Below the pieces are notes generated by a model. That model saw nothing but the letters and a program-made list of their open reading frames with translations. It was not told the origin of the DNA and did not search any database. 55,933 nucleotides of DNA from Prevotella sp. (GTDB lineage: Bacteria; Bacteroidota; Bacteroidia; Bacteroidales; Bacteroidaceae): contig JAFZIL010000067.1 of NCBI GenBank assembly GCA_017554385.1, positions 1 through 55,933 of the forward strand, in the 5' to 3' direction. Below are positions 8,096 through 17,354 of the stretch, one piece after another (position 1 is the first letter of the stretch; every line of letters begins with the position of its first letter). A program made the translations under genes and the position numbers.

Positions 8096-8262
8096 TGGTT
8101 CGTGTCCAAAAGCACGATTAAAAGGGAACCGGGTGAAAGTCCCGGACAGTCCCGCTGCTGTGAGTTGTCCTTCACAAGGAGCAAGCACAAAAGTCACTGG
8201 GAAACGAAGAGTACCGGGAAGACGCTTGCCACCAGACAACAAGTCAGAAGACCTGCCGTGTA
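8096..8262 (+). promoter_or_regulatory. Cobalamin (B12) riboswitch
   Basis: The segment shows the conserved core in order: GGGAACCGGGTGAAAGTCCC (8127-8146), then ACAGTCCCGCTGCTGTGA, then AAGTCACTGGG (8193 on), GGGAAGACGC (8217 on), and the B12-box-like AGTCAGAAGACCTGCC (8243 on). In this family cobalamin binding shuts off downstream expression, usually by hiding the ribosome-binding site or by termination. The segment to 8335 would be the expression platform; a hairpin with an A-rich loop region (GAAAACTTCCGTTTTC) is visible but no T-run, which suggests translational control. It controls the BtuG-like operon that follows. Confidence 0.93.
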
Positions 8263-8335
8263 TGCGAGAAAACTTCCGTTTTCGGTCTCTGGGGTTAGGC
8301 CGGGAAGTAGAATATTGAATAATAATCATTGAACA

Positions 8336-9505
8336 ATGAAGCCAATGCAAAGATTTGGTTTTCTGTTGTGCATCCTACTTATGTTGGTTGCCTGTCGCGA
8401 AGACGAAGACGTGGTACAGCCCACTGTCAGCGACGTAGGTAAGGATGCCGTCACCGACTATCGAGGCATGTACGTGCTCTGCGAGGGCAACATGGGCTCG
8501 AACAAGGCCACACTTGACTATCTGGACCTGCACACGGGTCAGTACTGGAAGAACATTTTCCCTTCACGTAATCCACAGCAGGTCATGGAGTTAGGTGACG
8601 TAGGCAACGACGCGCAGATTTACGGTTCACGGTTGTGGCTCGTCATCAACTGCTCGAACAAGGTCGAGGTATGTACCGCCGACTCGGCCCGTTCATTAGG
8701 CCATGTCGATGTACCCAACTGCCGCTACTTAGCTTTCGACGGAGGCTACGCCTACGTGTCGAGCTATGTTGGCGAGGTGGGGCAAAACTCTGTTTTAGGT
8801 AGCGTCTACAAGATCGACACGCTCTCCCTGAAGGTGGTGGGGCGCTGCACGGTGGGCTACCAGCCCGACGAACTCTGCGTGCTCGACGGCAAGCTCTACG
8901 TCTGCAACAGCGGTGGTTACCAGCCGCTCATGTCACCACCACAGGACTACGACTGTACGGTGAGCCAGATCGACCTGGCTACATTCCGTGAGGAGCGCAA
9001 AATCACGGTGGCCCCGAACCTGTTCCGCATCCAGGCCGACAGCCACGGACAGCTCTGGGTGACGAGCCGCGGCATTGACGACGACGAACAACCCATACCT
9101 TCGCGCCTCTACATGCTGGCCAAGGATGCTGCGGGACAGATGCAGGTTAGGGACTCCGTCGACCGCATCGTGTCCGACTTCGACATCGTGGGCGACACAC
9201 TCTATTTCTGTGGTTCCTCCATCAACGGTTCGAAGATGCTGCGCCACTACGGTGCCGTAGACACAAGGACGGCACAGGTAATCACCGACAGCCTGCTCAG
9301 CGAGGACGGCACGTGGAAGGTGCAGACACCATACGGCATCAAGGTACACCCACAGACGCGCGACATCTATCTGATGGATGCCACGAACTATGTATCCTCC
9401 GGCTATCTGCTCTGCTTCTCGCGCGACGGTCGCTTAAAGTGGAAGACATCTACCGGCGACATTCCCGGCCACGTTTGCTTTCTGAAGACCCCATTAACCC
9501 AATAG
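8336..9505 (+). CDS. BtuG-like cobalamin-binding surface lipoprotein (DUF5074/YncE-type propeller)
   Basis: A lipoprotein signal peptide ends in the lipobox LVAC (Cys20). The acidic DEDVV after the cysteine resembles surface-export signals of Bacteroidota lipoproteins. The rest looks like a seven-bladed beta-propeller, with repeated segments such as VSSYVGEVGQNSVLGSVYKIDT, CVLDGKLYVCNSGGYQP and GIKVHPQTRDIYLMDA. BtuG proteins of Bacteroides bind B12 very tightly at the cell surface and hand it to a BtuB transporter. The match to that family, plus the riboswitch directly upstream, supports the same role here. The last residues (PLTQ) and stop codon lie in a 9-bp repeat tract. No BtuB gene is in this operon within the window. 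Confidence 0.82.
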   Translation: MKPMQRFGFLLCILLMLVACREDEDVVQPTVSDVGKDAVTDYRGMYVLCEGNMGSNKATLDYLDLHTGQYWKNIFPSRNPQQVMELGDVGNDAQIYGSRLWLVINCSNKVEVCTADSARSLGHVDVPNCRYLAFDGGYAYVSSYVGEVGQNSVLGSVYKIDTLSLKVVGRCTVGYQPDELCVLDGKLYVCNSGGYQPLMSPPQDYDCTVSQIDLATFREERKITVAPNLFRIQADSHGQLWVTSRGIDDDEQPIPSRLYMLAKDAAGQMQVRDSVDRIVSDFDIVGDTLYFCGSSINGSKMLRHYGAVDTRTAQVITDSLLSEDGTWKVQTPYGIKVHPQTRDIYLMDATNYVSSGYLLCFSRDGRLKWKTSTGDIPGHVCFLKTPLTQ

Positions 9506-9522
9506 GCCCAATTAGCCCCATA
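9490..9522 (+). repeat. 9-bp tandem repeat after the BtuG-like gene
   Basis: Units run ATTAACCCA, ATAGGCCCA, ATTAGCCCC. A copy with one mismatch in 33 bp lies at 48780-48812 on the minus strand, after lpxH. In both places the tract spans the stop codon or directly follows it. Confidence 0.72.
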
Positions 9523-9528
9523 TAAAGA

Positions 9529-10668
9529 ATGAGTACGTGTATTATATATAAGTTTTGTTGGATAAGGATGTGGAGCATCCGGCCCATACTGCTGTCGACA
9601 GTCCTATGTCTGCTCGGACTCCACCTCTCCTTGTCTGAATGTCGGGCACAACAGATGACCGACGATGCCAACCACTCCGAATGGATTCTTGCCGTCGACG
9701 AATACTGTCCGGCACCAGGTCAGTTCGTAGGTCTGCTGCCGCCATACACCGATGGCGACACCCCAGAGGCTATGGCACAGAAATGTACGCGAGCCATCGG
9801 CGGTCCCATCGGTGCCACTGCCGAGGACGATATGGTCAGCATGATATCCTTAGGCTCGTGGGGCGGTTACGTGACATTCCATTTCGACCACTCTATCGCA
9901 AATATCGAAGGCCAACGCGACTTCTACATCGCAGGCAACGCCTTCGAAGGCTCCAGCGAACCGGGCATCGTCATGGTGATGAAGGACGAGAACCGCAACG
10001 GACTGCCCGATGACACGTGGTACGAGCTCAGCGGCTCGGCCGACGTGGACAGCGTGGGCAAGGTGCGCTATCAATATGAAGTGACGTATATAGCTAATAC
10101 GATGGATGACATTCCCTGGACTGACAACCAGGGACAGACGGGGGTCGTTCCTCGCAATCCTTTTCACGAGGACAACGAATATTTCCCGCTTTGGGTAGCG
10201 AGTCCGCTCACATTGAGCGGCACCCGTCTGCCCGATAATGTATATCTTGCCTCAAAACGCCCGAAGACCTATGCCATGCGCGCACTGCGCTATGGCTATG
10301 CCGACAACCTGGCGAACACCGACACCGAGGGATGTTCGTTCGACATCGGCTGGGCCGTAGATAATCAGCGACAGCCCGTCAGACTCGACTTCATCGACTT
10401 CGTGCGCGTCTACACTGGCACACTACAGGTGGTCAGCGCTGCCGTGGGCGAGTCGTCGACCGAGCTGCAGGGAGCACGCGACCTGCACCTGTCCGAATCA
10501 ATCGCCGCTATCGGCCATGCCACGGGCATTATGAAAAACGGGAATGACAAAAGCCTGAAAATCAACACCTGGCACGACCTCACAGGCCGCACCATGAACG
10601 GAAAACGGAAGGGGATCTCCATTGTCCGTCTAAACAACGGACAAATTCGCAAGATACTGATCAAATAA
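9529..10668 (+). CDS. Secreted surface protein of the B12 locus
   Basis: A signal peptide is followed by mature sequence from about QQMTDD; the start may instead be the Met at 9568 (MWSIRPILLSTVLCLLG). The central motif SLGSWGGYVTFHFDHSIANI, the ENRNGLPDDTWYELSGS segment and GNAFEGSSEPGIVMVMKDEN are typical of a Bacteroidota surface-protein family that often accompanies BtuG-like genes. I recall this association but could not check it. The protein ends with a 30-residue tail (DLTGRTMNGKRKGISIVRLN..GQIRKILIK) of the kind seen on seven other secreted proteins here. It probably helps to capture cobalamin at the cell surface; direct evidence is lacking. Confidence 0.7.
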   Translation: MSTCIIYKFCWIRMWSIRPILLSTVLCLLGLHLSLSECRAQQMTDDANHSEWILAVDEYCPAPGQFVGLLPPYTDGDTPEAMAQKCTRAIGGPIGATAEDDMVSMISLGSWGGYVTFHFDHSIANIEGQRDFYIAGNAFEGSSEPGIVMVMKDENRNGLPDDTWYELSGSADVDSVGKVRYQYEVTYIANTMDDIPWTDNQGQTGVVPRNPFHEDNEYFPLWVASPLTLSGTRLPDNVYLASKRPKTYAMRALRYGYADNLANTDTEGCSFDIGWAVDNQRQPVRLDFIDFVRVYTGTLQVVSAAVGESSTELQGARDLHLSESIAAIGHATGIMKNGNDKSLKINTWHDLTGRTMNGKRKGISIVRLNNGQIRKILIK

Positions 10669-10687
10669 CCTAATAAACAAAACTAAC

Positions 10688-13600
10688 ATGAAGAGAACAC
10701 TACAGTATTCACTTTTGTTGTTTCTTCTCTCGACGCTCATGCCGCTAACGGCCTGGGCCGACCGTGAGGTAAACCAACCACAGTTCGGCAAGCAGACCAT
10801 CGAGGTCGCTTCCGACGAAGTCATCACGTTCTACGACCCCTGGGGCACGGAGAACGTCATTGACAACAACTCGTACAACGCACAGTCGCTAACCGTGTTC
10901 AAGCCCGTCGAGGCAGACAAGTCGGTACAGATCACGTTCGAGACCATCGACCTGAACCAGTACAGCGCAAGCTATTACCTGTACATGAACCTCTATGACG
11001 GCATCGCCGACAGCGATGACAGCTTCACGTGGGCAACCACCACAAGCAGCATCTCGTCGTCGTCAAGCCTGTCAGGCATGCAGGGAACGCTGATTGCCGA
11101 GAAAATCAACAACGACAACAAACCCGCACTGCCTGCCGTCTACACCTCTGGCACAGCTGATGGGGCGTTGTCGGTTGGTTTCATGCACCGCAACTCGAAC
11201 ACATGCACCGGCTGGGTGGCCAAGGTCAAGGTGGTCACGTTAGAAAACATGACCATCACGGGTGCTGGTTCGAACTATGAGGGTGTGGAGGTTTCGCCCA
11301 CAACGAAGCAGAACGTACTGCTGGCCAATGCCTTCGTCACCGCTACCGGCGTGATGAATCCCGACCATGTGACTGCCATCGGCTTTAAGATGACGAAGAA
11401 CGAGAGCATGGTCGATCCCATGGCACTGAAACTCTTCAAGGGCGACACGCAACTCACCGCTACTGTTGAGGCCGACGGAGAAGACTTCAAGTTCGTCTGT
11501 GACGAAGCACCTGCCGACGGCACTACCACCTTCAGCATACGTGGCGACATCCTTAGCACGGCTGCCGTGGGCGCCAAGGTACAGATTGATGTAACGAAAG
11601 TTGCCACTACGCTCCAGCCTAACGGCATCAGTCCGTTCACGTCAGGAACAGCGGTCGAGGTGGTGAACCCCGCCATCGTGTTGATGACTGCTACACCACA
11701 GACCGTCACCGTGGGCGAAACGCCCTTGCAGTTCTACGATGAAGGCGGCAAGGACGGAAGCATCCAGGCCAAGACCAACGGACAGGTGACCTTCCTTTCT
11801 GCCGATGCCAACAAGAAGGTGATGGTCTCCTTCACGAAGAACGCCATCTGGCACGGCTCTTACTACAACCAGGAACTGCGCATCTATAGCGGTCAGGAGG
11901 TCAGCGCCGACAAGCTGATACGTACCCTTCAGCAGGGCGAGACGGCCATCGTTCGCTCTACCGCAGCCGACGGTTCGCTGACCGTGGTTCTCTATAGCGA
12001 CGCCTCTTCGACCACCGCTGCCGACGGCTTCGAGGCTGAGGTGAGTCTCTTCACACCGCAACCCATGGACTTCGACGGCATAACCACTGCCACAGCATCA
12101 TCCGAGACCGTCTGCGCAGGCGACCAGAACCAACCCGTCCTCGATATCACCGTCAAGGCCAAGAACACCGAGCCTGCCATGCAGGTAACAGCTATGAGCT
12201 TCACCACCAACGAGACCAACGAACAGATCACAGCCGCCACACTATTCTTTGGCAATAAGGTTGTAGGCACGACCGACGTACTCGGCAACGTGTTTGACAT
12301 CACACTCACCGAGCCACAGATGCTCGTCGAGGGCGACAATACCTTTACGCTGAGCTACACCATCAGCGACAATGCCCTCAACGGTCAGACCGTCAGTGCC
12401 AAGGCCGTCAGCGTCACTGCCCTTGTCAATGGCTCGGCAAAGACCGAGAGTGTGTCCGACGGTTCTGCCGTCGGCACCCGCACCGTCGACAACATCGTGC
12501 TCTCACAGGCCGGTCAGGGTACGGTGACGAAACGAGTCAACGGCTCCATCAACTTCAACACCAAGACGGCTTCCAGCTACAGCAGCTATTGCGAGGCCGG
12601 CACCGACACACGTACCAACGTCTTCGTACCTAAGCACGCTGGTATGGTCTGCCAAATCGACTTCTCGGAGTTCGAGGTACAGTACTCTTCAAGCAGCTAC
12701 GGCAACAAGTCGGTGTTCAAGATCTATGCCGGACAGGACACCACGGGCGAGCTGCTGTGGGAACTCAACGACAACAGTCAGGAGTCGACAGGTCCCGGGC
12801 AAATCGTACGCTCGACTGCTGCCGACGGTTCGCTGACCGTCGTGTTCAACCCCAACACCAGCTATAGCTATTATTACAAGGGCTTCAAGAGCACCGTCTC
12901 TGAATACCAGTCGAAACCGATGACCGTCACTACCATCGAGGCCACCCAGCCTACGACTGCCGACGTATCCATCGGTGCTGCCGAGCAAGACCTGCTCACC
13001 ATCAACGTGATGGCCGAGGGCAATATGGATGCACTCGCACTCAGCAGCATGAAGCTCAATCTGAAAGGCACCGAAGCCAACATCAGCAAGCTCTCACTTT
13101 GGCAGAACGAACAGAAGATGGCCGAGGCCGACGCTGCTGCCGAGGTGACACTAACGCTTGCCGAGCCTGTCATACTGAAGGAGGGCAACAACCTCTTTGC
13201 CGTAAAGGCCGACATCAGCAGCACTGCCACCGAGAACCAGGCCATCGATGCCCAGTTAGTCAGTGTGAACGTCGGTTCTGCCGACGTACCCGCCACCTTC
13301 GGCGACCCAGAGGGACAGCGCACACTGAAGAACATGATACTGCTGACCGCAGGCAACCACGGCACAATCAGTCTCGCACTTAACCAACAGACCAATATCT
13401 ATGACGATGGTGGCCCAGAGGGCGACGGTGCCGACGGTGTGGAGGCAACTATCACACTGGCTCCCAGCGGCGAGGCCGACTGCATACGCCTGACCGACCA
13501 GGGCTTCACCTTCAACTACACCGCCCACCTCTATATCTACGAGGGTAGCGAGGTCAACGACGACAAACTCATCAAGGATGTAACGGGCAGCAGTGCCAAG

Positions 13601-16600
13601 TTCGACCCCATCATCTCCGACGCAGCTGTCGACGGCGGCAAAATCACTATCAAGTACGTGGGTAAGGGCAGCTACACCCGTCCTAACTTTGCCATCAAGG
13701 CTGAAGGCTACAAGAAGACCGACGTCGTTGTGACTTCCGTCACCACTGAGGACATTAGCGTGAGCGAAGTACTGAAGGGACAGACCGATGTGAAGATGCT
13801 GAAGATTGCAGTAGAGGCAAAGGGTGAGCTGACACCTGCCACTATCACCTGCATTGCGGTCAACGGTTCTGCCGTTGACAACACCACCACAGCGGTCAAC
13901 GGTTCTGCCGTTGACACCACCTCTCCTGTCAACGCCTACCACATCTACCAGACGGGCACCGTAGCCTCGTTCTCGGCCAACGACGAGTTCAACGACAGCT
14001 ACACCATTAGCAACAGCGGCATCTACTACTTCTGGCTCACCTACGACGTGAAGCCCGATGCCACCGTAGGCCAGACCGCCACCGCCACCATCACCAGCAT
14101 TGTGGTCAACGGTTCTGCCGTTGACGTCAATTCTCCTGCCACCGCCACTATCACCGTGGCCAGCGGAAAGAGCGGTGACTACATAGTGGCTGCCGACGGA
14201 ACAGGCACCTACACCACGCTGCAACAGGCCGTCGACGACCTGGGTACTCTAGGCATGGATGGTCCTGTGACGCTGAAAGTGAAGGCAGGCACCTATAACG
14301 AGCGTGTGCGCATACCTTACATCAAAGGCATGGGTGCCGTGAACACCCTCACCATCGAGAGCCAGAGCGGACAGCGCGACGTGAAGATCAGTCACGACCA
14401 GTACACCTCTTCAGGTTACAGCGACGATCAGTACTCGAAGGTCTACGGTGTGGTGACGCTCTACGAGGCAAGCTACGTCACCCTGCGCAACCTCGAGATC
14501 ACTACCACCGACCACGGCTACGATGCCGTCGTGATGGTGAAGAACGAGAGCCGACACGTCACCATCGACAACTGCTACATCCACACCGCTACCACGACCA
14601 ACAACCAGCAAGACATCAACCTCATTGCTCACTATGCTCAGGACGAGGAGAACAAGAACAACGACTTCCTCACCGTCCGCAACTGTCTGTTGGAGGGTGG
14701 CTACATCGCCATCAACATGGGTGGAACGGGCTATGTAAGCCTGCCCAAGGAGGTTGGTGGCATCATCGAGGGTAACACCATCAAGAACCCAGGTTCGAAG
14801 GCCATCTACGTGATGGACGAATTAGGTGCGAAGATTCGCAACAACACCGTCATCATCGATGCCGATGCCGAGACGAAGATCAGCGTGGGCATCCTCGACC
14901 TGCAACTGCGCGACGCTCACGGTGAGTCACTCGAGATTACGGGCAACACCTTCAACGTGGCTCCCAAGACCTATGCTGCTGTGATGAACTTGCGCCAGCT
15001 GGAGGGTCAGGAAGACGCTCCCGTCATCATTGCCAATAACGTCATCAACCTGGCTTCGCTCAATGCCAGCTATGCAGCCTTCAAGCTCAACGGCAGCAAA
15101 GTAAAGAACGTGAACATCGCACATAACACCATCCGCATGACGGGCGCCAATGGAGGCGCTGCCTTCTGGGCTGCATCGAAGATCGAAGACGGATATGGCA
15201 ATGTCAACGTGGTGAACAACATCATTCAGAATGAGACCAGCGGCTACGCCGTCAACCTCTACAACGATGCCAACCTCGCTGACGACATGATCAAGTTCCA
15301 GAACAACGTGATGTACACCGCAGGCGAGACATTCTTCCGTGCCGCCTCGTCGACCTCGGGCGATTTTGCCGCCTTCGTCGCTGCCACTGGTGCCACCAAC
15401 TGCGTAAACAAGCAGGTGACATTTGCCGGCAACGAAATCCTCGAGCCTGAGAACACCCTCGACGGTGACCTGCTCACCGCCCTGCCGCTCGACTACGTCA
15501 ACACCGACATCACCGGTCGTGAGCGTCCCGCAGAGGGTCGCACCATCGGTGCCTACGAGTACGACGACTCTCCCCGTGTGGCTCCTTCGATGGCCGAAGG
15601 CTATCCGAAGGTGCAGAACATCGGCGAGGATGCTGCCACCGTCGTCGTGAAGAGCGACATGGCCGGAACAGCCTTCGTCCTTGTTCAGAAGAAAGATGTC
15701 GAGACTCCTGCTGCTGAAACCGTGATACAAAGCGACAAGAAAACGCTCGTCGGTGCCGACACCGAGGCAACTATCGCCCTCAGCGGCTTGGAGGCCGAGA
15801 CCGAATATGTGGCCTACGTCGTGCTCACCAACTCACGCAGCATGGCTTCTGAGGTGGCCGCCGTAGCCTTTACCACAAATGAAGCCCACGTCGACCCCGC
15901 CACAATGGACATCTGGATGAACAACGACCATGCCCACAAGACCACCATCGGTGAGGACGAGACAGCTACCATCTTCATCATGGGCATCGAAGGAGGCAAG
16001 GCACCCTTCACCCTCACCATGGCAACAGCCTACGGCGATGTGCTCGAGACCGAGGTCATTGATGAGGACGATGCCGAGGACTACATGGGCATGTTCGAGG
16101 TAGAGCCCACACAACCCACCGACTACATACTGACGCTCATCGACGCTCAGCAGAACGTGACCTGCGACACCCTGCGCGTCATCGTCACGGGTGCCGCCCA
16201 GATGGCCACCTTCGACGACCTCTGGTACGACAGCGACGAGGACGGCGAGTACGACTACATGTTCGGCCCGTTCTGGATGAACACCGTCACCGAGTCGTGG
16301 GGACAACTGAACTACAGCGGCTCATTCCTCAGCGGTTCGTACGCTTTCTACAACAACAACATGCCGGCATACGGCTCGTTCGACGGCTTCGCCTACTCTC
16401 GCAGCACAGCAACCACGTTCAGCAGCCTGACCTACGCTGCCGACCAGTTCAACGCTGTCACCGGCGGTGGCTACAACGGTTCGGAGACCTTTGCCGTGGG
16501 CTACGTGGGCTATAGCAACCTGCCTACCGTCGAAGTGCTCAACTGTGCCGACGGTGAAAAGGTCAGGGGCTGCTACGTCACCAACGACATGTATGTTGTC

Positions 16601-17104
16601 GATGCTATCCTCAACGGCGACGGTCAACAGAACGTCATCGATGCCAACGGACAGGCCTGTGCTCCCAACGAGGGATTCCATCAGGGCGACTACGTGAAGC
16701 TCACCGCCACTGGCTACGACAAGCAGGGCAATGTGACTGGCACCGCCGACTTCTATCTGGCCGACTACCGCTCTGCCAACGCTGCCGACCATTACTATCT
16801 GCAGGACTGGAAGTGGTTCGACCTGACACAGCTCGGCATCGTTAAGACTATCCAGTTCTCGATGACCGCTACGCGTCAGAATCAGTGGGGCACCACCACA
16901 CCGCTCTACTTCTGCATGGACAACTTCAACGACCCCGAGGCCGTCTCTACCGCCATCAGCAACACTGTGGTCAACGGTTCTGCCGTTGACGCCGCCCACC
17001 AGACCCGCTACAACACGGCAGGCCAGGCCATACCTTCGGCTCGTCGCGGCCTGAACATCCTACGCAGCAACGACGGCACCATCCGAAAGGTCATCGTCAG
17101 ATAA
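10688..17104 (+). CDS. Giant secreted beta-helix protein with C-terminal DUF4465 domain
   Basis: 2138 residues with a signal peptide (to about AWA-DREV). Four CUB-like segments start near residues 35, 338, 608 and 888 (motifs TPLQFYDEGG, LRIYSGQEV, FKIYAGQDTTGE, LYIYEGSEV). Spacers between them resemble the BNR/sialidase-like 'VEGDNTFTLSYTISD' module. From about 1160 to 1600 a right-handed beta-helix begins VAADGTGTYTTLQQAVDDLG, as in pectinesterases, and continues through VTLRNLEITT and VTIDNCYIHT. The last part (about 1838-2081) matches DUF4465. The tail is RYNTAGQAIPSARRGLNILR. I see no complete pectinesterase active site, so an adhesive or binding role is more likely. It is the last gene of the riboswitch operon. 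Six short palindromes with a TTCTG loop lie in its coding sequence. Confidence 0.75.
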   Translation: MKRTLQYSLLLFLLSTLMPLTAWADREVNQPQFGKQTIEVASDEVITFYDPWGTENVIDNNSYNAQSLTVFKPVEADKSVQITFETIDLNQYSASYYLYMNLYDGIADSDDSFTWATTTSSISSSSSLSGMQGTLIAEKINNDNKPALPAVYTSGTADGALSVGFMHRNSNTCTGWVAKVKVVTLENMTITGAGSNYEGVEVSPTTKQNVLLANAFVTATGVMNPDHVTAIGFKMTKNESMVDPMALKLFKGDTQLTATVEADGEDFKFVCDEAPADGTTTFSIRGDILSTAAVGAKVQIDVTKVATTLQPNGISPFTSGTAVEVVNPAIVLMTATPQTVTVGETPLQFYDEGGKDGSIQAKTNGQVTFLSADANKKVMVSFTKNAIWHGSYYNQELRIYSGQEVSADKLIRTLQQGETAIVRSTAADGSLTVVLYSDASSTTAADGFEAEVSLFTPQPMDFDGITTATASSETVCAGDQNQPVLDITVKAKNTEPAMQVTAMSFTTNETNEQITAATLFFGNKVVGTTDVLGNVFDITLTEPQMLVEGDNTFTLSYTISDNALNGQTVSAKAVSVTALVNGSAKTESVSDGSAVGTRTVDNIVLSQAGQGTVTKRVNGSINFNTKTASSYSSYCEAGTDTRTNVFVPKHAGMVCQIDFSEFEVQYSSSSYGNKSVFKIYAGQDTTGELLWELNDNSQESTGPGQIVRSTAADGSLTVVFNPNTSYSYYYKGFKSTVSEYQSKPMTVTTIEATQPTTADVSIGAAEQDLLTINVMAEGNMDALALSSMKLNLKGTEANISKLSLWQNEQKMAEADAAAEVTLTLAEPVILKEGNNLFAVKADISSTATENQAIDAQLVSVNVGSADVPATFGDPEGQRTLKNMILLTAGNHGTISLALNQQTNIYDDGGPEGDGADGVEATITLAPSGEADCIRLTDQGFTFNYTAHLYIYEGSEVNDDKLIKDVTGSSAKFDPIISDAAVDGGKITIKYVGKGSYTRPNFAIKAEGYKKTDVVVTSVTTEDISVSEVLKGQTDVKMLKIAVEAKGELTPATITCIAVNGSAVDNTTTAVNGSAVDTTSPVNAYHIYQTGTVASFSANDEFNDSYTISNSGIYYFWLTYDVKPDATVGQTATATITSIVVNGSAVDVNSPATATITVASGKSGDYIVAADGTGTYTTLQQAVDDLGTLGMDGPVTLKVKAGTYNERVRIPYIKGMGAVNTLTIESQSGQRDVKISHDQYTSSGYSDDQYSKVYGVVTLYEASYVTLRNLEITTTDHGYDAVVMVKNESRHVTIDNCYIHTATTTNNQQDINLIAHYAQDEENKNNDFLTVRNCLLEGGYIAINMGGTGYVSLPKEVGGIIEGNTIKNPGSKAIYVMDELGAKIRNNTVIIDADAETKISVGILDLQLRDAHGESLEITGNTFNVAPKTYAAVMNLRQLEGQEDAPVIIANNVINLASLNASYAAFKLNGSKVKNVNIAHNTIRMTGANGGAAFWAASKIEDGYGNVNVVNNIIQNETSGYAVNLYNDANLADDMIKFQNNVMYTAGETFFRAASSTSGDFAAFVAATGATNCVNKQVTFAGNEILEPENTLDGDLLTALPLDYVNTDITGRERPAEGRTIGAYEYDDSPRVAPSMAEGYPKVQNIGEDAATVVVKSDMAGTAFVLVQKKDVETPAAETVIQSDKKTLVGADTEATIALSGLEAETEYVAYVVLTNSRSMASEVAAVAFTTNEAHVDPATMDIWMNNDHAHKTTIGEDETATIFIMGIEGGKAPFTLTMATAYGDVLETEVIDEDDAEDYMGMFEVEPTQPTDYILTLIDAQQNVTCDTLRVIVTGAAQMATFDDLWYDSDEDGEYDYMFGPFWMNTVTESWGQLNYSGSFLSGSYAFYNNNMPAYGSFDGFAYSRSTATTFSSLTYAADQFNAVTGGGYNGSETFAVGYVGYSNLPTVEVLNCADGEKVRGCYVTNDMYVVDAILNGDGQQNVIDANGQACAPNEGFHQGDYVKLTATGYDKQGNVTGTADFYLADYRSANAADHYYLQDWKWFDLTQLGIVKTIQFSMTATRQNQWGTTTPLYFCMDNFNDPEAVSTAISNTVVNGSAVDAAHQTRYNTAGQAIPSARRGLNILRSNDGTIRKVIVR
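12456..16990 (+). repeat. Six in-frame palindromes with constant TTCTG loop
   Basis: Positions are 12456-12474, 13269-13287, 13859-13879, 13895-13915, 14105-14125 and 16970-16990. Each is a perfect 7- or 8-bp stem around the loop TTCTG. The last four have identical arms (GTCAACGG and complement) and encode VNGSAVD. The first two have different arms (CCGACGG, ACGTCGG) with matching changes on the other side, encoding SDGSAVG and NVGSADV. Confidence 0.8.
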
Positions 17105-17130
17105 CACGCTGACCGTCATTAGATAGCAAG

Positions 17131-17170
17131 CGCCTGCACAGCCACTCACAGCCGTGCAGGCACTTTTTTG
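17131..17170 (+). terminator. Rho-independent terminator after the giant gene
   Basis: Stem GCCTGCAC (17132-17139) pairs with GTGCAGGC (17154-17161) and is followed by ACTTTTTTG. It closes the B12 operon 27 bp past the stop codon. Confidence 0.82.
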
Positions 17171-17243
17171 TTAATAGATATAAAAAAAGAGGGCGTACTT
17201 GCAAAAAAAGCCTCATCAATGTGCAAATTTTCAAAAAAAATAA

Positions 17244-17251
17244 TATCTTTG
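17244..17251 (+). promoter_or_regulatory. Putative -7 element of the SusC/SusD operon promoter
   Basis: TATCTTTG fits TAnnTTTG about 100 bp before the first gene at 17355. No TTTG was seen at 19-21 bp upstream. The remaining leader (17252-17354) holds nothing else I recognise. Confidence 0.45.
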
Positions 17252-17354
17252 CACCGAGTATCACACCAACACAATGAAAACAAAGTGAATGATTATACCA
17301 TACAAAAAGAGGCAAAAATCTACAACATGATTATGAAAACAAAATATTACGCTT

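Noticed and set aside
8102-8332. Short open frames between the pseudouridine synthase and BtuG-like genes
   Set aside because: They overlap the cobalamin riboswitch, whose conserved motifs explain the sequence.
13256-14224. A 322-residue open frame on the minus strand inside the giant gene
   Set aside because: It is an antisense shadow with Val/Gly/Asp-rich sequence, no start context and no recognisable domain.
11139-17104. Pectinesterase activity of the giant protein
   Set aside because: The beta-helix start resembles pectinesterases, but I could not find a complete catalytic set of motifs, so only the fold is claimed.
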